A stretch of DNA of 64,000 nt from Microbacterium sp. RU1D (lineage in GTDB: Bacteria; Actinomycetota; Actinomycetes; Actinomycetales; Microbacteriaceae). The stretch is taken from positions 496,001 through 560,000 of the forward strand of contig NZ_FTPQ01000001.1 of NCBI RefSeq assembly GCF_900156435.1. The letters run 5' to 3'. The first letter of the stretch is position 1; each line of letters starts with the position of its first letter. Made by a program: the position numbers and the translations under genes. Shown here in pieces: positions 39,382 to 46,856 of the stretch. The notes beneath the pieces were generated by a model. That model did no database searches. It saw nothing but the letters and a program-made list of their open reading frames with translations, and was not told the DNA's origin.

Positions 39382-39779
39382 GCACGGTAGCCGACAAGCT
39401 CGCCAAGAAGTCGACTCACAAGACCCCTGCCAAGCAGGTGCGACTGCGCCTGGTGTACATCGACTTCTGGTCGGCGGTGAAGCTGTCGTTCCTGGTGGCG
39501 GTCGCTCTCGCGATCGTGACGGTCGTGTCGTACTTCCTGATCTACCTGGTGGTCTCGGCGACGCTCCTCACCAAGCTCGACGAGTTCTTCACCAGCTTCA
39601 CCGACGGCGGGGCGACGCTCTCGCAGTACGTCGGGCTGCCGCAGGTGATGGCGTTCGCGGCGATCGTGGCCATTCTGAACCTCGTGGTGGTCACGGTCCT
39701 CGGTGCCGTGATGGCCGGCATCTACAACCTCGCCGTGAAGGTGACCGGCGGCCTGTTGGTCGGTTTCACCTCGAACTGA
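39378..39779 (+). CDS. DUF3566 membrane protein
   Basis: 133 residues with a basic N-terminus and two membrane segments (about 34-62 and 90-120: [22 protein letters not shown] and [27 protein letters not shown]). DUF3566 proteins follow gyrA across actinobacteria (Rv0007 in M. tuberculosis). Overlap with gyrA by ATGA implies coupled translation. Function unknown. Confidence 0.88.
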   Translation: MSTVADKLAKKSTHKTPAKQVRLRLVYIDFWSAVKLSFLVAVALAIVTVVSYFLIYLVVSATLLTKLDEFFTSFTDGGATLSQYVGLPQVMAFAAIVAILNLVVVTVLGAVMAGIYNLAVKVTGGLLVGFTSN

Positions 39780-39810
39780 CGCCGATTCGTCAAATCCTCG
39801 CAAGTCCGGT

Positions 39811-39816
39811 AAAGTC
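39811..39816 (+). promoter_or_regulatory. possible -10 of the tRNA-Ile/Ala transcript
   Basis: TAAAGT 29 nt before the tRNA-Ile 5' end. The -35 is weak. Confidence 0.3.
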
Positions 39817-39844
39817 TTCGAGGTTGACATCACGTCAGCGAGAC

Positions 39845-39918
39845 GGGGCTATAGCTCAGGCGGTTAGAGCGCTTCACTGATAATGAAGAGGTCCCAGGTT
39901 CAAGTCCTGGTAGCCCCA
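39845..39918 (+). tRNA. ileT: tRNA-Ile (GAT)
   Basis: 74-nt cloverleaf: acceptor GGGGCTA/TAGCCCC, anticodon loop CTGATAA with anticodon GAT, T-loop GGTTCAAGTCC. No encoded CCA; the CCA enzyme encoded at 10.8-12.3 kb would add it. Confidence 0.97.
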
Positions 39919-39932
39919 CCCCTTTCCCTCGC

Positions 39933-40005
39933 GGGGCCTTAGCTCAGCTGGTAGAGCGCCTGCTTTGCAAGCAGGATGTCAGGAGTTCGAATCTCCTAGG
40001 CTCCA
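39933..40005 (+). tRNA. alaT: tRNA-Ala (TGC)
   Basis: 73-nt cloverleaf: acceptor GGGGCCT/AGGCTCC (one G-T pair), anticodon TGC in CTTTGCAAG, T-loop GAGTTCGAATCTC. 14 nt after tRNA-Ile, so probably co-transcribed. Confidence 0.97.
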
Positions 40006-40011
40006 CATCCG

Positions 40012-40047
40012 CGAAACGAGAAGCCGGTCTTCGGACCGGCTTTTCGC
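40012..40047 (+). terminator. terminator of the tRNA pair
   Basis: AAGCCGGTC and GACCGGCTT around a TTCG tetraloop (40021-40042), extended by flanking CGCGAAA/TTTCGCG, with T residues after the stem. Confidence 0.85.
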
Positions 40048-40121
40048 GTATCGACGTCGATGACCCGCCACCATACGGCTGCCGCATGACGGAGGCGCGT
40101 CGACCACGCGGCGACGGTCGA

Positions 40122-40133
40122 TAGAGTCTGCAC
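40122..40133 (+). promoter_or_regulatory. -10 box of NUDIX gene, leaderless spacing
   Basis: TAGAGT (40122-40127), 6 nt, then ATG 40134. Confidence 0.55.
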
Positions 40134-40565
40134 ATGGACATGCGGGTCGCCGCGTACGCCGTCATCACCGACGCCGACGAACGCGTGCTGCTCGCGCACT
40201 GGATCGACGGCCGCCGGGCAGCCTGGACGCTTCCCGGCGGCGGACTCGAGCCCGGGGAGGATCCGGCGCACGCCGTACGTCGCGAGGTCCGGGAGGAGAC
40301 CGGGTTCCGGGTCGTCGTCGGCGAGCTCCTCGGCATCCACTCGCGGGTCATCCCGGCCGAGTCGCGGCTGGCGGAAGGGGCCGCGGAGCCCCTGCACGCG
40401 CTGCGGATCGTCTATCGCGCACGCATCGTCGGGGGGCGCCTGCGTTTCGAGACCGACGGGTCGACGGACCGCGCGGAATGGTTCACGGTGGCCGCGGCGC
40501 GGAAGGTGCGGAGGGTGCAGCTGGTGGACATCGCGCTGCGCATGGCGGATCTGCCGCGGCCGTGA
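40134..40565 (+). CDS. NUDIX hydrolase
   Basis: 143 residues with a complete Nudix box from GGGLEPGEDPAHA through REVREETGF (about 36-58). It hydrolyses a nucleoside diphosphate linked to another moiety; the substrate cannot be told from sequence. It is convergent with the YbaK-type gene, 6 nt apart. Leaderless start. Confidence 0.88.
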   Translation: MDMRVAAYAVITDADERVLLAHWIDGRRAAWTLPGGGLEPGEDPAHAVRREVREETGFRVVVGELLGIHSRVIPAESRLAEGAAEPLHALRIVYRARIVGGRLRFETDGSTDRAEWFTVAAARKVRRVQLVDIALRMADLPRP

Positions 40566-40571
40566 ACGGGA

Positions 40572-41045
40572 TCAGGCCCGCTCGGTCGTGATGTCGGCCA
40601 CCACAGCGCCGTACGCGGCGATCAGGTCGTCGGCGTCGACGAAGAGACTGTATCCGTGCGCGCCGGCCCCCATGGCGACGCGCGTCCCCACGATGCGTTC
40701 GTCGGCGTAGACCGGCCAGGCGGTGGAGCTGCCGATGGGCACGATCGTGCCGCGTTCGTAGCCCGTCGCGGCGAGAGCCAGGTCGGGTTCGGGCAAGCGG
40801 AGCTTGTTCACGCCGACGACGGCGCGGAGCTTCGGCCACGAGATGGCCCGGTCGCCGGGAACGAGAGCGAAGAGGTACGTGTCGTCGGACCGCTTGACGA
40901 CGAGCGTCTTGACGATGGATGCCGACGGGATACCGAGCAGAGCCGCCGCCTCGTCGAGGCTGGACGCGGCGGGGCGCTCGCGCACATCGACAGAGAGGCC
41001 GCGCTCGCGCGCGGCCTCTCTGACTCTGACGGTGGGGTCGCTCAC
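40572..41045 (-). CDS. YbaK/EbsC-type aminoacyl-tRNA deacylase
   Basis: 157 residues from GTG 41045, which overlaps the upstream stop (GTGA). The YbaK fold is evident: SASIVKTLVVKRSDDTYLFALVPGDRAIS, LRAVVGVNKLRL, GYERGTIVPIGSS and VYADERIV. Such enzymes clear mischarged tRNAs (for example Cys- or Ala-tRNA-Pro). Cytoplasmic. The exact substrate is not deducible. Confidence 0.85.
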   Translation of the reverse strand: MSDPTVRVREAARERGLSVDVRERPAASSLDEAAALLGIPSASIVKTLVVKRSDDTYLFALVPGDRAISWPKLRAVVGVNKLRLPEPDLALAATGYERGTIVPIGSSTAWPVYADERIVGTRVAMGAGAHGYSLFVDADDLIAAYGAVVADITTERA

Positions 41046-41614
41046 GCGTCCGGTGCGCGCAGCGGGTCGTCGGCCACCCACAGCTCGTCGTCGGCACGCA
41101 GCGTCTGCCAGGCGGCGTACGCGACACCGGCTGCGGCGACCACTCCGAGGATGATGGCGATGACGCCACCGGCGCCGATGCCGTCATGCTGCGGCGGAAG
41201 CTTCTTGGAGAGTCGCTTCGAGGCTTGCTTGCCGTACTTCTCGGCGCGCTTGGCGTACTTGTGGGCGTCGAGCTCGAAGCCCTTGCCCTTGGCGAGACGG
41301 TCACGGGTGTCACCCGCCGCGTCCCACACCGAAAGCGCTCCGCCGACGACAGCACCCGCGGCCGGGACGACCTTGTTGCTGAGGAAGCGGTTGCTGTACT
41401 TCACGCTCTTGTCGACGTACGGCGCGGCGTACTTGCTGTAGCCGTCCTGCACGGCGGGGACGAGATCTTCGCGGCTGAAGCGACCGAGCTGGTGGCCGGC
41501 TTCACGAGCGACCTTCCCGCTCTCGCCCAGCAGCACCTGCTGCGACTCCCACACCTTCGCGGCGTGCTTCTGGAGCTTGCGCAGTTCCTTCTTGCTCTTG
41601 CGGCTGAGGCCCAC
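41042..41614 (-). CDS. hypothetical basic protein with one membrane segment
   Basis: 190 residues. A Lys/Arg-rich first 120 residues (GLSRKSKKELRKLQKHAAKVW, later KYAKRAEKYGKQASKRLSKKL) precedes a C-terminal membrane helix (IGAGGVIAIILGVVAAAGVAYAAW, about 145-168) and a short acidic end. No signal peptide. It overlaps the YbaK gene by 4 nt. Family not recognised; the topology suggests a basic cytoplasmic domain held at the membrane. Confidence 0.75.
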   Translation of the reverse strand: MGLSRKSKKELRKLQKHAAKVWESQQVLLGESGKVAREAGHQLGRFSREDLVPAVQDGYSKYAAPYVDKSVKYSNRFLSNKVVPAAGAVVGGALSVWDAAGDTRDRLAKGKGFELDAHKYAKRAEKYGKQASKRLSKKLPPQHDGIGAGGVIAIILGVVAAAGVAYAAWQTLRADDELWVADDPLRAPDA

Positions 41615-41703
41615 GGCTCATCCTCCCTGTCGATGGGATGTACGTTGCCCTCATCTTGCCAGAACGGGCCGTCCGCGCCGCCGACCCTTGCAGATAACTC
41701 TGA

Positions 41704-41715
41704 GAGAATGTACCC
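41704..41715 (+). promoter_or_regulatory. -10 box of ppiA, leaderless spacing
   Basis: GAGAAT (41704-41709), 6 nt, then ATG 41716. Confidence 0.45.
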
Positions 41716-42273
41716 ATGGCCAACCACACCGCCGTCGCGACCCTGCACACCAACCACGGCGACATCGTCGTCAACCTCTTCGGTGACCACGCTCCGCGCA
41801 CCGTCCGCAACTTCATCGGTCTCTCCGACGGGACGCAGGAATGGACCAACCCGGCCACCGGCGCCAAGGGCGAGGGTCCCCTGTACAAGGACGTCATCTT
41901 CCACCGCATCATCCCCAACTTCATGATCCAGGGCGGCGACCCGCTCGGTCAGGGGATCGGCGGACCCGGATACACCTTCAACGACGAGATCCACCCCGAG
42001 CTCGACTTCACCGCTCCGTACAAGCTCGCGATGGCCAACGCCGGTCTCCGCCGCAACGCCATCACGGGCCAGGCCGAGGGCACGAACGGCTCGCAGTTCT
42101 TCATCACCACCGACCCCACTCCGTGGCTCCAGGGCAAGCACACGATCTTCGGCGAAGTCGCCGACGAGGCGTCGAAGGCGGTCGTCGACGCCATCGCCGC
42201 AGTCCCCACCGGTGCCCAGGACCGGCCGAAGGCAGACGTCGTGCTGCAGTCGGTCGACGTCGTCTCGGTCTGA
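41716..42273 (+). CDS. ppiA: peptidyl-prolyl cis-trans isomerase, cyclophilin type
   Basis: 185 residues. Cyclophilin core: FHRIIPNFMIQGGD (about 57-70), NGSQFFIT, and the substrate-binding PWLQGKHTIFGEV. It catalyses proline isomerisation in the cytoplasm (no signal peptide). Same position as ppiA (Rv0009) in M. tuberculosis. A rhomboid gene follows 17 nt later. Confidence 0.94.
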   Translation: MANHTAVATLHTNHGDIVVNLFGDHAPRTVRNFIGLSDGTQEWTNPATGAKGEGPLYKDVIFHRIIPNFMIQGGDPLGQGIGGPGYTFNDEIHPELDFTAPYKLAMANAGLRRNAITGQAEGTNGSQFFITTDPTPWLQGKHTIFGEVADEASKAVVDAIAAVPTGAQDRPKADVVLQSVDVVSV

Positions 42274-42290
42274 CCCGCGGACGGCGGCGG

Positions 42291-43217
42291 GTGTCCACCA
42301 CCGAGGAGTTCCGTCGCAACAGCGACAACTTCTGCTACCGGCATCCTGACCGGCAGAGCTTCGTGCTGTGCCAGCGGTGCATGCGCACCGTGTGCTCGGA
42401 GTGCCGGACGCCCGCCGCCGTCGGAGTCATCTGTCCCGAATGCATGGCGCAGCAGCGCGCCACGCAGACCCCCGCTCAGAAGAAGGCGGAGCGCCGCTGG
42501 GCGTCGCGCCCGATATCGGTCGTCTCCTCCGGGCGCCCGACCATGACGCTCGGCATCATCGCCGTGACCGGACTGGTCTACATCCTCGGACTCGTCCCGG
42601 GTCTTGGAAGCGTCTTGTCCGATCTTCTGGCGTTCAACAGCGTTTTCGTGCTTCCGCAGGCGGGGGTGCTGCAGCCGTGGCGCCTCCTGACCGTGGCACT
42701 CGTCCACGGCGGTTTCCTGCACGTGGCGCTCAACATGCTCGCGCTGTGGTTCATCGGGCGCAGCCTCGAGCCGCTGCTCGGACGCGCGCGCTTCCTGATC
42801 CTCTACCTGATCGGAGCGCTCGGCGGCTCGGTGGCGGTCGCGCTGCTCGCTCCCGGGGTCTGGACGGTCGGCGCATCCGGTGCGATCTTCGCCCTGTTCG
42901 GAGCGTTGCTCGTGATCGGTCGGCACCTCGGTGCCGACATCCGTGTCATCGCGATCCTCATCGCGATCAACTTCGCCTGGCCGTTCGTCCTCGCCGGCGT
43001 CAACGCCATCGGCTCCGGCGATTTCGCCGCGTCGCTCGCGGCCATCGGCATCTCGTGGCAGGCGCACCTGGGCGGTCTGATGACGGGCGCCGTGGTCGGT
43101 TTCGTCTACTCCCGAACGCGCGCACAGCGCCAGCGCGCACTGCAGACCGGATTGCTCATCACCTTCAGCGTGGTGCTCGTCGCGCTGCTGGCGATTCCCG
43201 CGGTGGTCTACTTCTGA
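42291..43217 (+). CDS. rhomboid family intramembrane serine protease with B-box-like zinc finger
   Basis: 308 residues from GTG 42291. The N-terminal Cys/His cluster (CYRHPDRQSFVLCQRCMRTVC, then CSEC and CPEC) is a zinc finger. Six or more membrane segments follow (about 85-305), with catalytic S196 in GASGAIF and H259 in AHLGGLMTG, plus the WR motif (QPWRLLT). It cleaves membrane-embedded substrates, which are not identified. It lies next to ppiA as in related genomes. Confidence 0.93.
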   Translation: MSTTEEFRRNSDNFCYRHPDRQSFVLCQRCMRTVCSECRTPAAVGVICPECMAQQRATQTPAQKKAERRWASRPISVVSSGRPTMTLGIIAVTGLVYILGLVPGLGSVLSDLLAFNSVFVLPQAGVLQPWRLLTVALVHGGFLHVALNMLALWFIGRSLEPLLGRARFLILYLIGALGGSVAVALLAPGVWTVGASGAIFALFGALLVIGRHLGADIRVIAILIAINFAWPFVLAGVNAIGSGDFAASLAAIGISWQAHLGGLMTGAVVGFVYSRTRAQRQRALQTGLLITFSVVLVALLAIPAVVYF

Positions 43218-43220
43218 GGG

Positions 43221-43267
43221 TTATCCACAGCCTCATCCACAGGTGGGGATGAATTACACGAGTGTAA
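43221..43267. promoter_or_regulatory. two DnaA boxes and a TTACAC palindrome
   Basis: TTATCCACA (43221-43229) and TCATCCACA (43233-43241) in tandem 12 bp apart, then TTACAC-GA-GTGTAA (43254-43267), a 14-bp dyad. They occupy the 51-nt gap between the rhomboid and crgA stops, not a promoter position. Confidence 0.6.
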
Positions 43268-43268
43268 G

Positions 43269-43508
43269 TCAGCGCCAGCGGGTGGTCATGAGGAAGCCCA
43301 CGAAAGCGATTCCGAAGCCGATGACCAGGTTCCAGGGCCCGATGCCCGGGATGGGGAACTGCGAGTTGCTGAGGTAGAACACCAGCACCCAGACGAGGCC
43401 GATCAGCATCAGGCCGATCATGATGGGCAGGAACCACACCGGGTTCGGGGCGGATCCACCGTCGTTGCGTTCGGCGATCGGGTCTTCGCCTTTGCCAGTT
43501 CGAGCCAT
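43269..43508 (-). CDS. crgA: cell division protein CrgA
   Basis: 79 residues. A short polar N-terminus (MARTGKGEDPIAERNDGGSAPNPVWF) precedes two membrane segments (LPIMIGLMLIGLVWVLVFYLS and IGPWNLVIGFGIAFVGFLMTTRWR), the CrgA layout. It bridges FtsZ and septal peptidoglycan synthases in actinobacteria. ATG 43508 is 7 nt after TAGACT, so leaderless; the long open frame upstream overlaps the sortase gene antisense and is excluded. Confidence 0.93.
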   Translation of the reverse strand: MARTGKGEDPIAERNDGGSAPNPVWFLPIMIGLMLIGLVWVLVFYLSNSQFPIPGIGPWNLVIGFGIAFVGFLMTTRWR

Positions 43509-43521
43509 GCGGCACAGTCTA
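43509..43521 (-). promoter_or_regulatory. -10 box of crgA, leaderless spacing
   Basis: TAGACT at 43521-43516 (minus), 7 nt before ATG 43508. Confidence 0.55.
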
Positions 43522-43550
43522 ATGCTCAGGTCTGCCCGAACCCACGGAAC

Positions 43551-43562
43551 TAGACTCGCCTC
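43551..43562 (+). promoter_or_regulatory. -10 box of sortase gene, leaderless spacing
   Basis: TAGACT (43551-43556), 6 nt, then GTG 43563. Divergent with the crgA promoter. Confidence 0.6.
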
Positions 43563-44345
43563 GTGCACACGGTCACATCGCCGCAGACCCGCCGGAGCAG
43601 GCGGCGTGCACGTGCGCCGCGCCGTGGGCTCTCCGTCGTCGGGGTGATCGGAGATCTCCTCGTGACGGCGGGTGTGCTCGTCCTGCTCTTCGTCGTCTGG
43701 CAGCTGTGGATCGGCGACGTGATCATCGGGTCGCAATTCAAGAACGAGGCGCGCGACATCACGGACTCGTGGGCCGCCGACCCCCTGCCGCCGGCCCCCA
43801 GCGCCACCGGCGTGCCCGGTCTCCCGCCGACGACCGATCCGCCGGCGATGGCGCAGCCGGACGACGCGCAGATCTTCGGCGTCGTCCGCATCCCGCGCTT
43901 GGGATCCGACTACCAGTTCCGCCTCGCCGGGGGTGTGAGCGCGTCGCGCACCCTCGACCCGATCGGCCTCGGACACTACCCCGATACGGCCATGCCCGGT
44001 CAGCTCGGCAACTTCGCCATCGCCGGTCATCGAGGCAGCCACGGGGCGCCGTTCGCCGACCTCCCCTCGCTGCATATCGGCGACGCCATCGTGATCGAGA
44101 CCGAGACCGGCTGGTACACGTACCGCTACCGCAACCTCGAGTACGTGCGCCCCGACGCCGTCGACGTGCTGCTCCCCTTCCCGCAGCAGCCGCAGATTGA
44201 GGCGACCGACCGGATCATGACGATGACGACCTGCAGCCCGCGGTACGGCTTCTCGGAGCGTGCGATCGCCTACGGCGTCTTCGAGTCGTACACCCCACGC
44301 ACGGATGCCGGCCCGCCCACGTCCCTCACCTCTGGAGCTGCCTGA
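43563..44345 (+). CDS. srtE: class E sortase
   Basis: 260 residues. A basic N-terminus and one membrane anchor (about 27-52) are followed by a Pro-rich linker and the sortase barrel. Catalytic His156 (AGHRGSH), Cys224 (TMTTCSPRYG) and a following Arg233 match the TCxP...R pattern. It attaches sorted proteins to the wall; class E often recognises LAXTG. The stop overlaps the ATG of the 51-residue gene (TGATG). Confidence 0.92.
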   Translation: MHTVTSPQTRRSRRRARAPRRGLSVVGVIGDLLVTAGVLVLLFVVWQLWIGDVIIGSQFKNEARDITDSWAADPLPPAPSATGVPGLPPTTDPPAMAQPDDAQIFGVVRIPRLGSDYQFRLAGGVSASRTLDPIGLGHYPDTAMPGQLGNFAIAGHRGSHGAPFADLPSLHIGDAIVIETETGWYTYRYRNLEYVRPDAVDVLLPFPQQPQIEATDRIMTMTTCSPRYGFSERAIAYGVFESYTPRTDAGPPTSLTSGAA

Positions 44346-44500
44346 TGTACGGAGCCCTCTGGCGCGTCCTCCCCGGCCCGTGGTGGGTGCGACTGCTCAT
44401 CGTGCTGGTGCTGCTGGCCGCCGTCCTCTACGGGCTGTTCTTCTACGTGTTCCCCTGGGTCAGCGACATCGTCTACCCACAGGAGGTCACGGTCGAGTGA
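44345..44500 (+). CDS. small single-pass membrane protein (51 aa)
   Basis: 51 residues: MYGALWRVLPGPWWVRLLIV, then a hydrophobic run through LVLLAAVLYGLFFYVFPWV, ending PQEVTVE. One membrane helix, with positive charges before it. It is locked between its neighbours by overlaps at both ends (TGATG with the sortase, GTGA with the amidotransferase), strong evidence that it is translated. Function unknown; possibly a sortase partner. Confidence 0.8.
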   Translation: MYGALWRVLPGPWWVRLLIVLVLLAAVLYGLFFYVFPWVSDIVYPQEVTVE

Positions 44501-45153
44501 GCCCCTGGCGCGTCGTCGTCGTCGACAACCGCGACAGCTTCGTCCACACCCTCGTCGGGTACCTCCGCGACCTCGGGGCCGACACCGTGCTCACGGCAGC
44601 CGACGACCCGGAAACGCCGGCAGTGATCCGCGACGGGGCCGACGCGATCCTCATCTCGCCCGGTCCCGGGCATCCCGACGACGCCGGGTGCTCCGTCTCG
44701 GTGGTGCGCGACGCAGCGGAGCTCGGCATCCCTCTGCTCGGCGTGTGTCTCGGCCATCAGGCCATCGCGGCGGCCTTCGGCGCGCGGGTGGGTCACGCCC
44801 CCGAGTTGCTGCACGGGATCACGAGCGTCGTCCACCATGAGGGCGGGGGCGTGTTCGCCGACCTGCCCGACGGTTTCGCGGCGACCCGCTACCACTCCCT
44901 CGCGGTGGACCCGGCCACCGTGCCGGCTTCGCTCGAGGTGACGGCGCGTACGGACAGCGGGGTCATCATGGGCATCCGCCACCGCTCCTCGCCGATCGAG
45001 GGCGTGCAGTTCCACCCCGAGAGCGTTCTGACCGAGGGGGGCCACGCGCTCCTCGGGCGGTGGCTGGAGGAAGCCGGGCTCACGGGAGCCGTGGAGCGTG
45101 CGGCGCAGCTGCGTCCGCGCGGGCTCAGGAGCCCGAGCAGACCGTCAGCGTGA
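44497..45153 (+). CDS. pabA: glutamine amidotransferase subunit (TrpG/PabA type)
   Basis: 218 residues from GTG overlapping the small membrane protein stop. Class I amidotransferase: LISPGPGHPDDAG, catalytic Cys in GVCLGHQA (about residue 84), and His-x-Glu in GVQFHPESVL (about 171). It provides ammonia for anthranilate or aminodeoxychorismate synthesis. It stands alone without a trp operon, like trpG (Rv0013), so PabA versus TrpG is undecided. The last 29 nt overlap the convergent pknB. Confidence 0.88.
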   Translation: MSPWRVVVVDNRDSFVHTLVGYLRDLGADTVLTAADDPETPAVIRDGADAILISPGPGHPDDAGCSVSVVRDAAELGIPLLGVCLGHQAIAAAFGARVGHAPELLHGITSVVHHEGGGVFADLPDGFAATRYHSLAVDPATVPASLEVTARTDSGVIMGIRHRSSPIEGVQFHPESVLTEGGHALLGRWLEEAGLTGAVERAAQLRPRGLRSPSRPSA

Positions 45154-46825
45154 TCTCGCTGTGCACCGGCACCTCGCCGGGGGCGAGCGACTGACCGCTC
45201 ACCGTCTGCGGCGTGGTGGCGCGGCATCCGGTGTCTTCCTGGGTCAGGACGGTCAACTGCTTGCTGTCCGACTCGAGCTCGCGCTTGGCGGCATCGAGCG
45301 TGTAGCCCGTGTAGTTGACGATGACGACCTGCCCGCTGGCGACGACGAGGTTGACCGCGGTCCCCTTGGCCAGTTGCGACTCGGCATCGGCGCTCGCGGA
45401 GATCACGGTGCCGGCGGCGAGGGCGGGGTCGGTGGTGCGGCGGATCGAGCCGACCGAGAGGCCGGCGGCTTGCAGGGCGTTCCGCGCCTCGGTCTCTGAA
45501 ATCCCCTCCAACGAGGGGACGGTCGCAGTGTCGGGACCGGTCGACACGTAGACGGTGACCTGCTGGCCGGATGCCACGGTGGTACCCGAGTCGGGCGTGG
45601 TGCGCGTGACGTTGCCCGCGGCGATGGTCTCGTCGGGTTCGTTCACGCGGCTCGCCGTCAGCTGCTGCGCCTCAAGCGTTTCGACGGCGCGGTCGTAGGA
45701 CATGTCGACGACGTCGGGCACGGAGAAAGACGTCGTGGGCACGTCGTTGTCGGGCTGGATCTGCATCACCCAGATGAGGACGGCGACGAGGAGGACGGCG
45801 AGGACGGTGACCCCGGCCCAGATCCAGGCCACCGGGGGGCCGGGCTGGGTGCGACGCATGGTCGTGTCGGTGCTCAGCTGGCGCAGCGACCGCGCGGTCT
45901 CCGCGGCCTGGCGGGGGTTGGGGCCGTACAGCTCGTTCGACAGCGCCGACATCTGCCGCTTGGTCGGCGCCTTGCCGTCGGCGGTCTCGTCGAGCGTCTC
46001 GCGGAAGCTCGCGGCATCCTGCGGGCGCTGGAACGGGTCTTTCGCGAGGGCGCGGAGCACGATCGCGTCGAGCGCACGCGGAATGGCCTCGTTGATCTCG
46101 CTCGGCGGCAGGGGCGCTTCGCTGACGTGCTGGTAGGCGACCGCTACGGGCGTCTCGCCGCGGAAGGGCGGACGACCGGTGAGCAGCTCGTAGAGCACGA
46201 CACCGGTGGAGTACAGGTCGGCGCGGGCGTCGACGGACTCGCCCTTGGCCTGTTCGGGCGAGAAGTACGCCGCCGTGCCGACGATCGCGGTCGTCTCGGC
46301 GACCGTCGACGACGAGTCGGAGACGGCGCGCGCGATGCCGAAGTCCATGACCTTCACGCGTCCGGCGTCAGTGATCATGACGTTGCCCGGCTTGATGTCG
46401 CGGTGCACCACACCCGCACGGTGGGAGTACTCGAGGGCTTCGAGGATGCCGTCGACGTAGCGCAGCGCGTCGTCGACCGGCACGGAACCCTCGGCGATGA
46501 TCTCCTTCAGCAGGCGGCCGTGCACCAGCTCCATGACGATGTACGGGACGGGGCGTTCCCGACCGTCGATGTCGACCTCGACGTCTTCACCCGCGTCGAA
46601 GACCCGGACGATGGTCGGGTGCGCCATCCGCGAGGCCGCCTGCGCCTCGAGACGGAACCGTGTGCGGAACGCGGCGTCCCCGGCCAGATCGGCCTTGAGG
46701 ATCTTGATGGCAACCGTCCGACCGAGCGTCTGGTCGTAGCCACGGTAGACGCTCGCCATTCCGCCACGACCGATGAGGTCGTCGACACGGTAGCGTCCGG
46801 ACAGGACGCGCGTCTCAGTGGTCAC
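45125..46825 (-). CDS. pknB: Ser/Thr protein kinase PknB with PASTA domains
   Basis: 566 residues from GTG 46825. The kinase domain (about 12-275) has the Gly loop GRGGMASVYRG, VAIKILK lysine, HRDIKPGN catalytic loop and DFGIAR. A membrane helix (about 340-362, WIWAGVTVLAVLLVAVLIWVM) precedes three PASTA repeats that sense muropeptides or lipid II outside. It controls growth and division through FhaA, MurJ-linked partners and others. It is last in the seven-gene operon. Mycobacterial PknB has four PASTA units. Confidence 0.95.
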   Translation of the reverse strand: MTTETRVLSGRYRVDDLIGRGGMASVYRGYDQTLGRTVAIKILKADLAGDAAFRTRFRLEAQAASRMAHPTIVRVFDAGEDVEVDIDGRERPVPYIVMELVHGRLLKEIIAEGSVPVDDALRYVDGILEALEYSHRAGVVHRDIKPGNVMITDAGRVKVMDFGIARAVSDSSSTVAETTAIVGTAAYFSPEQAKGESVDARADLYSTGVVLYELLTGRPPFRGETPVAVAYQHVSEAPLPPSEINEAIPRALDAIVLRALAKDPFQRPQDAASFRETLDETADGKAPTKRQMSALSNELYGPNPRQAAETARSLRQLSTDTTMRRTQPGPPVAWIWAGVTVLAVLLVAVLIWVMQIQPDNDVPTTSFSVPDVVDMSYDRAVETLEAQQLTASRVNEPDETIAAGNVTRTTPDSGTTVASGQQVTVYVSTGPDTATVPSLEGISETEARNALQAAGLSVGSIRRTTDPALAAGTVISASADAESQLAKGTAVNLVVASGQVVIVNYTGYTLDAAKRELESDSKQLTVLTQEDTGCRATTPQTVSGQSLAPGEVPVHSEITLTVCSGS

Positions 46826-46856
46826 GAAGGAACTCCCGGTGAGGGTGAATCGAAGC

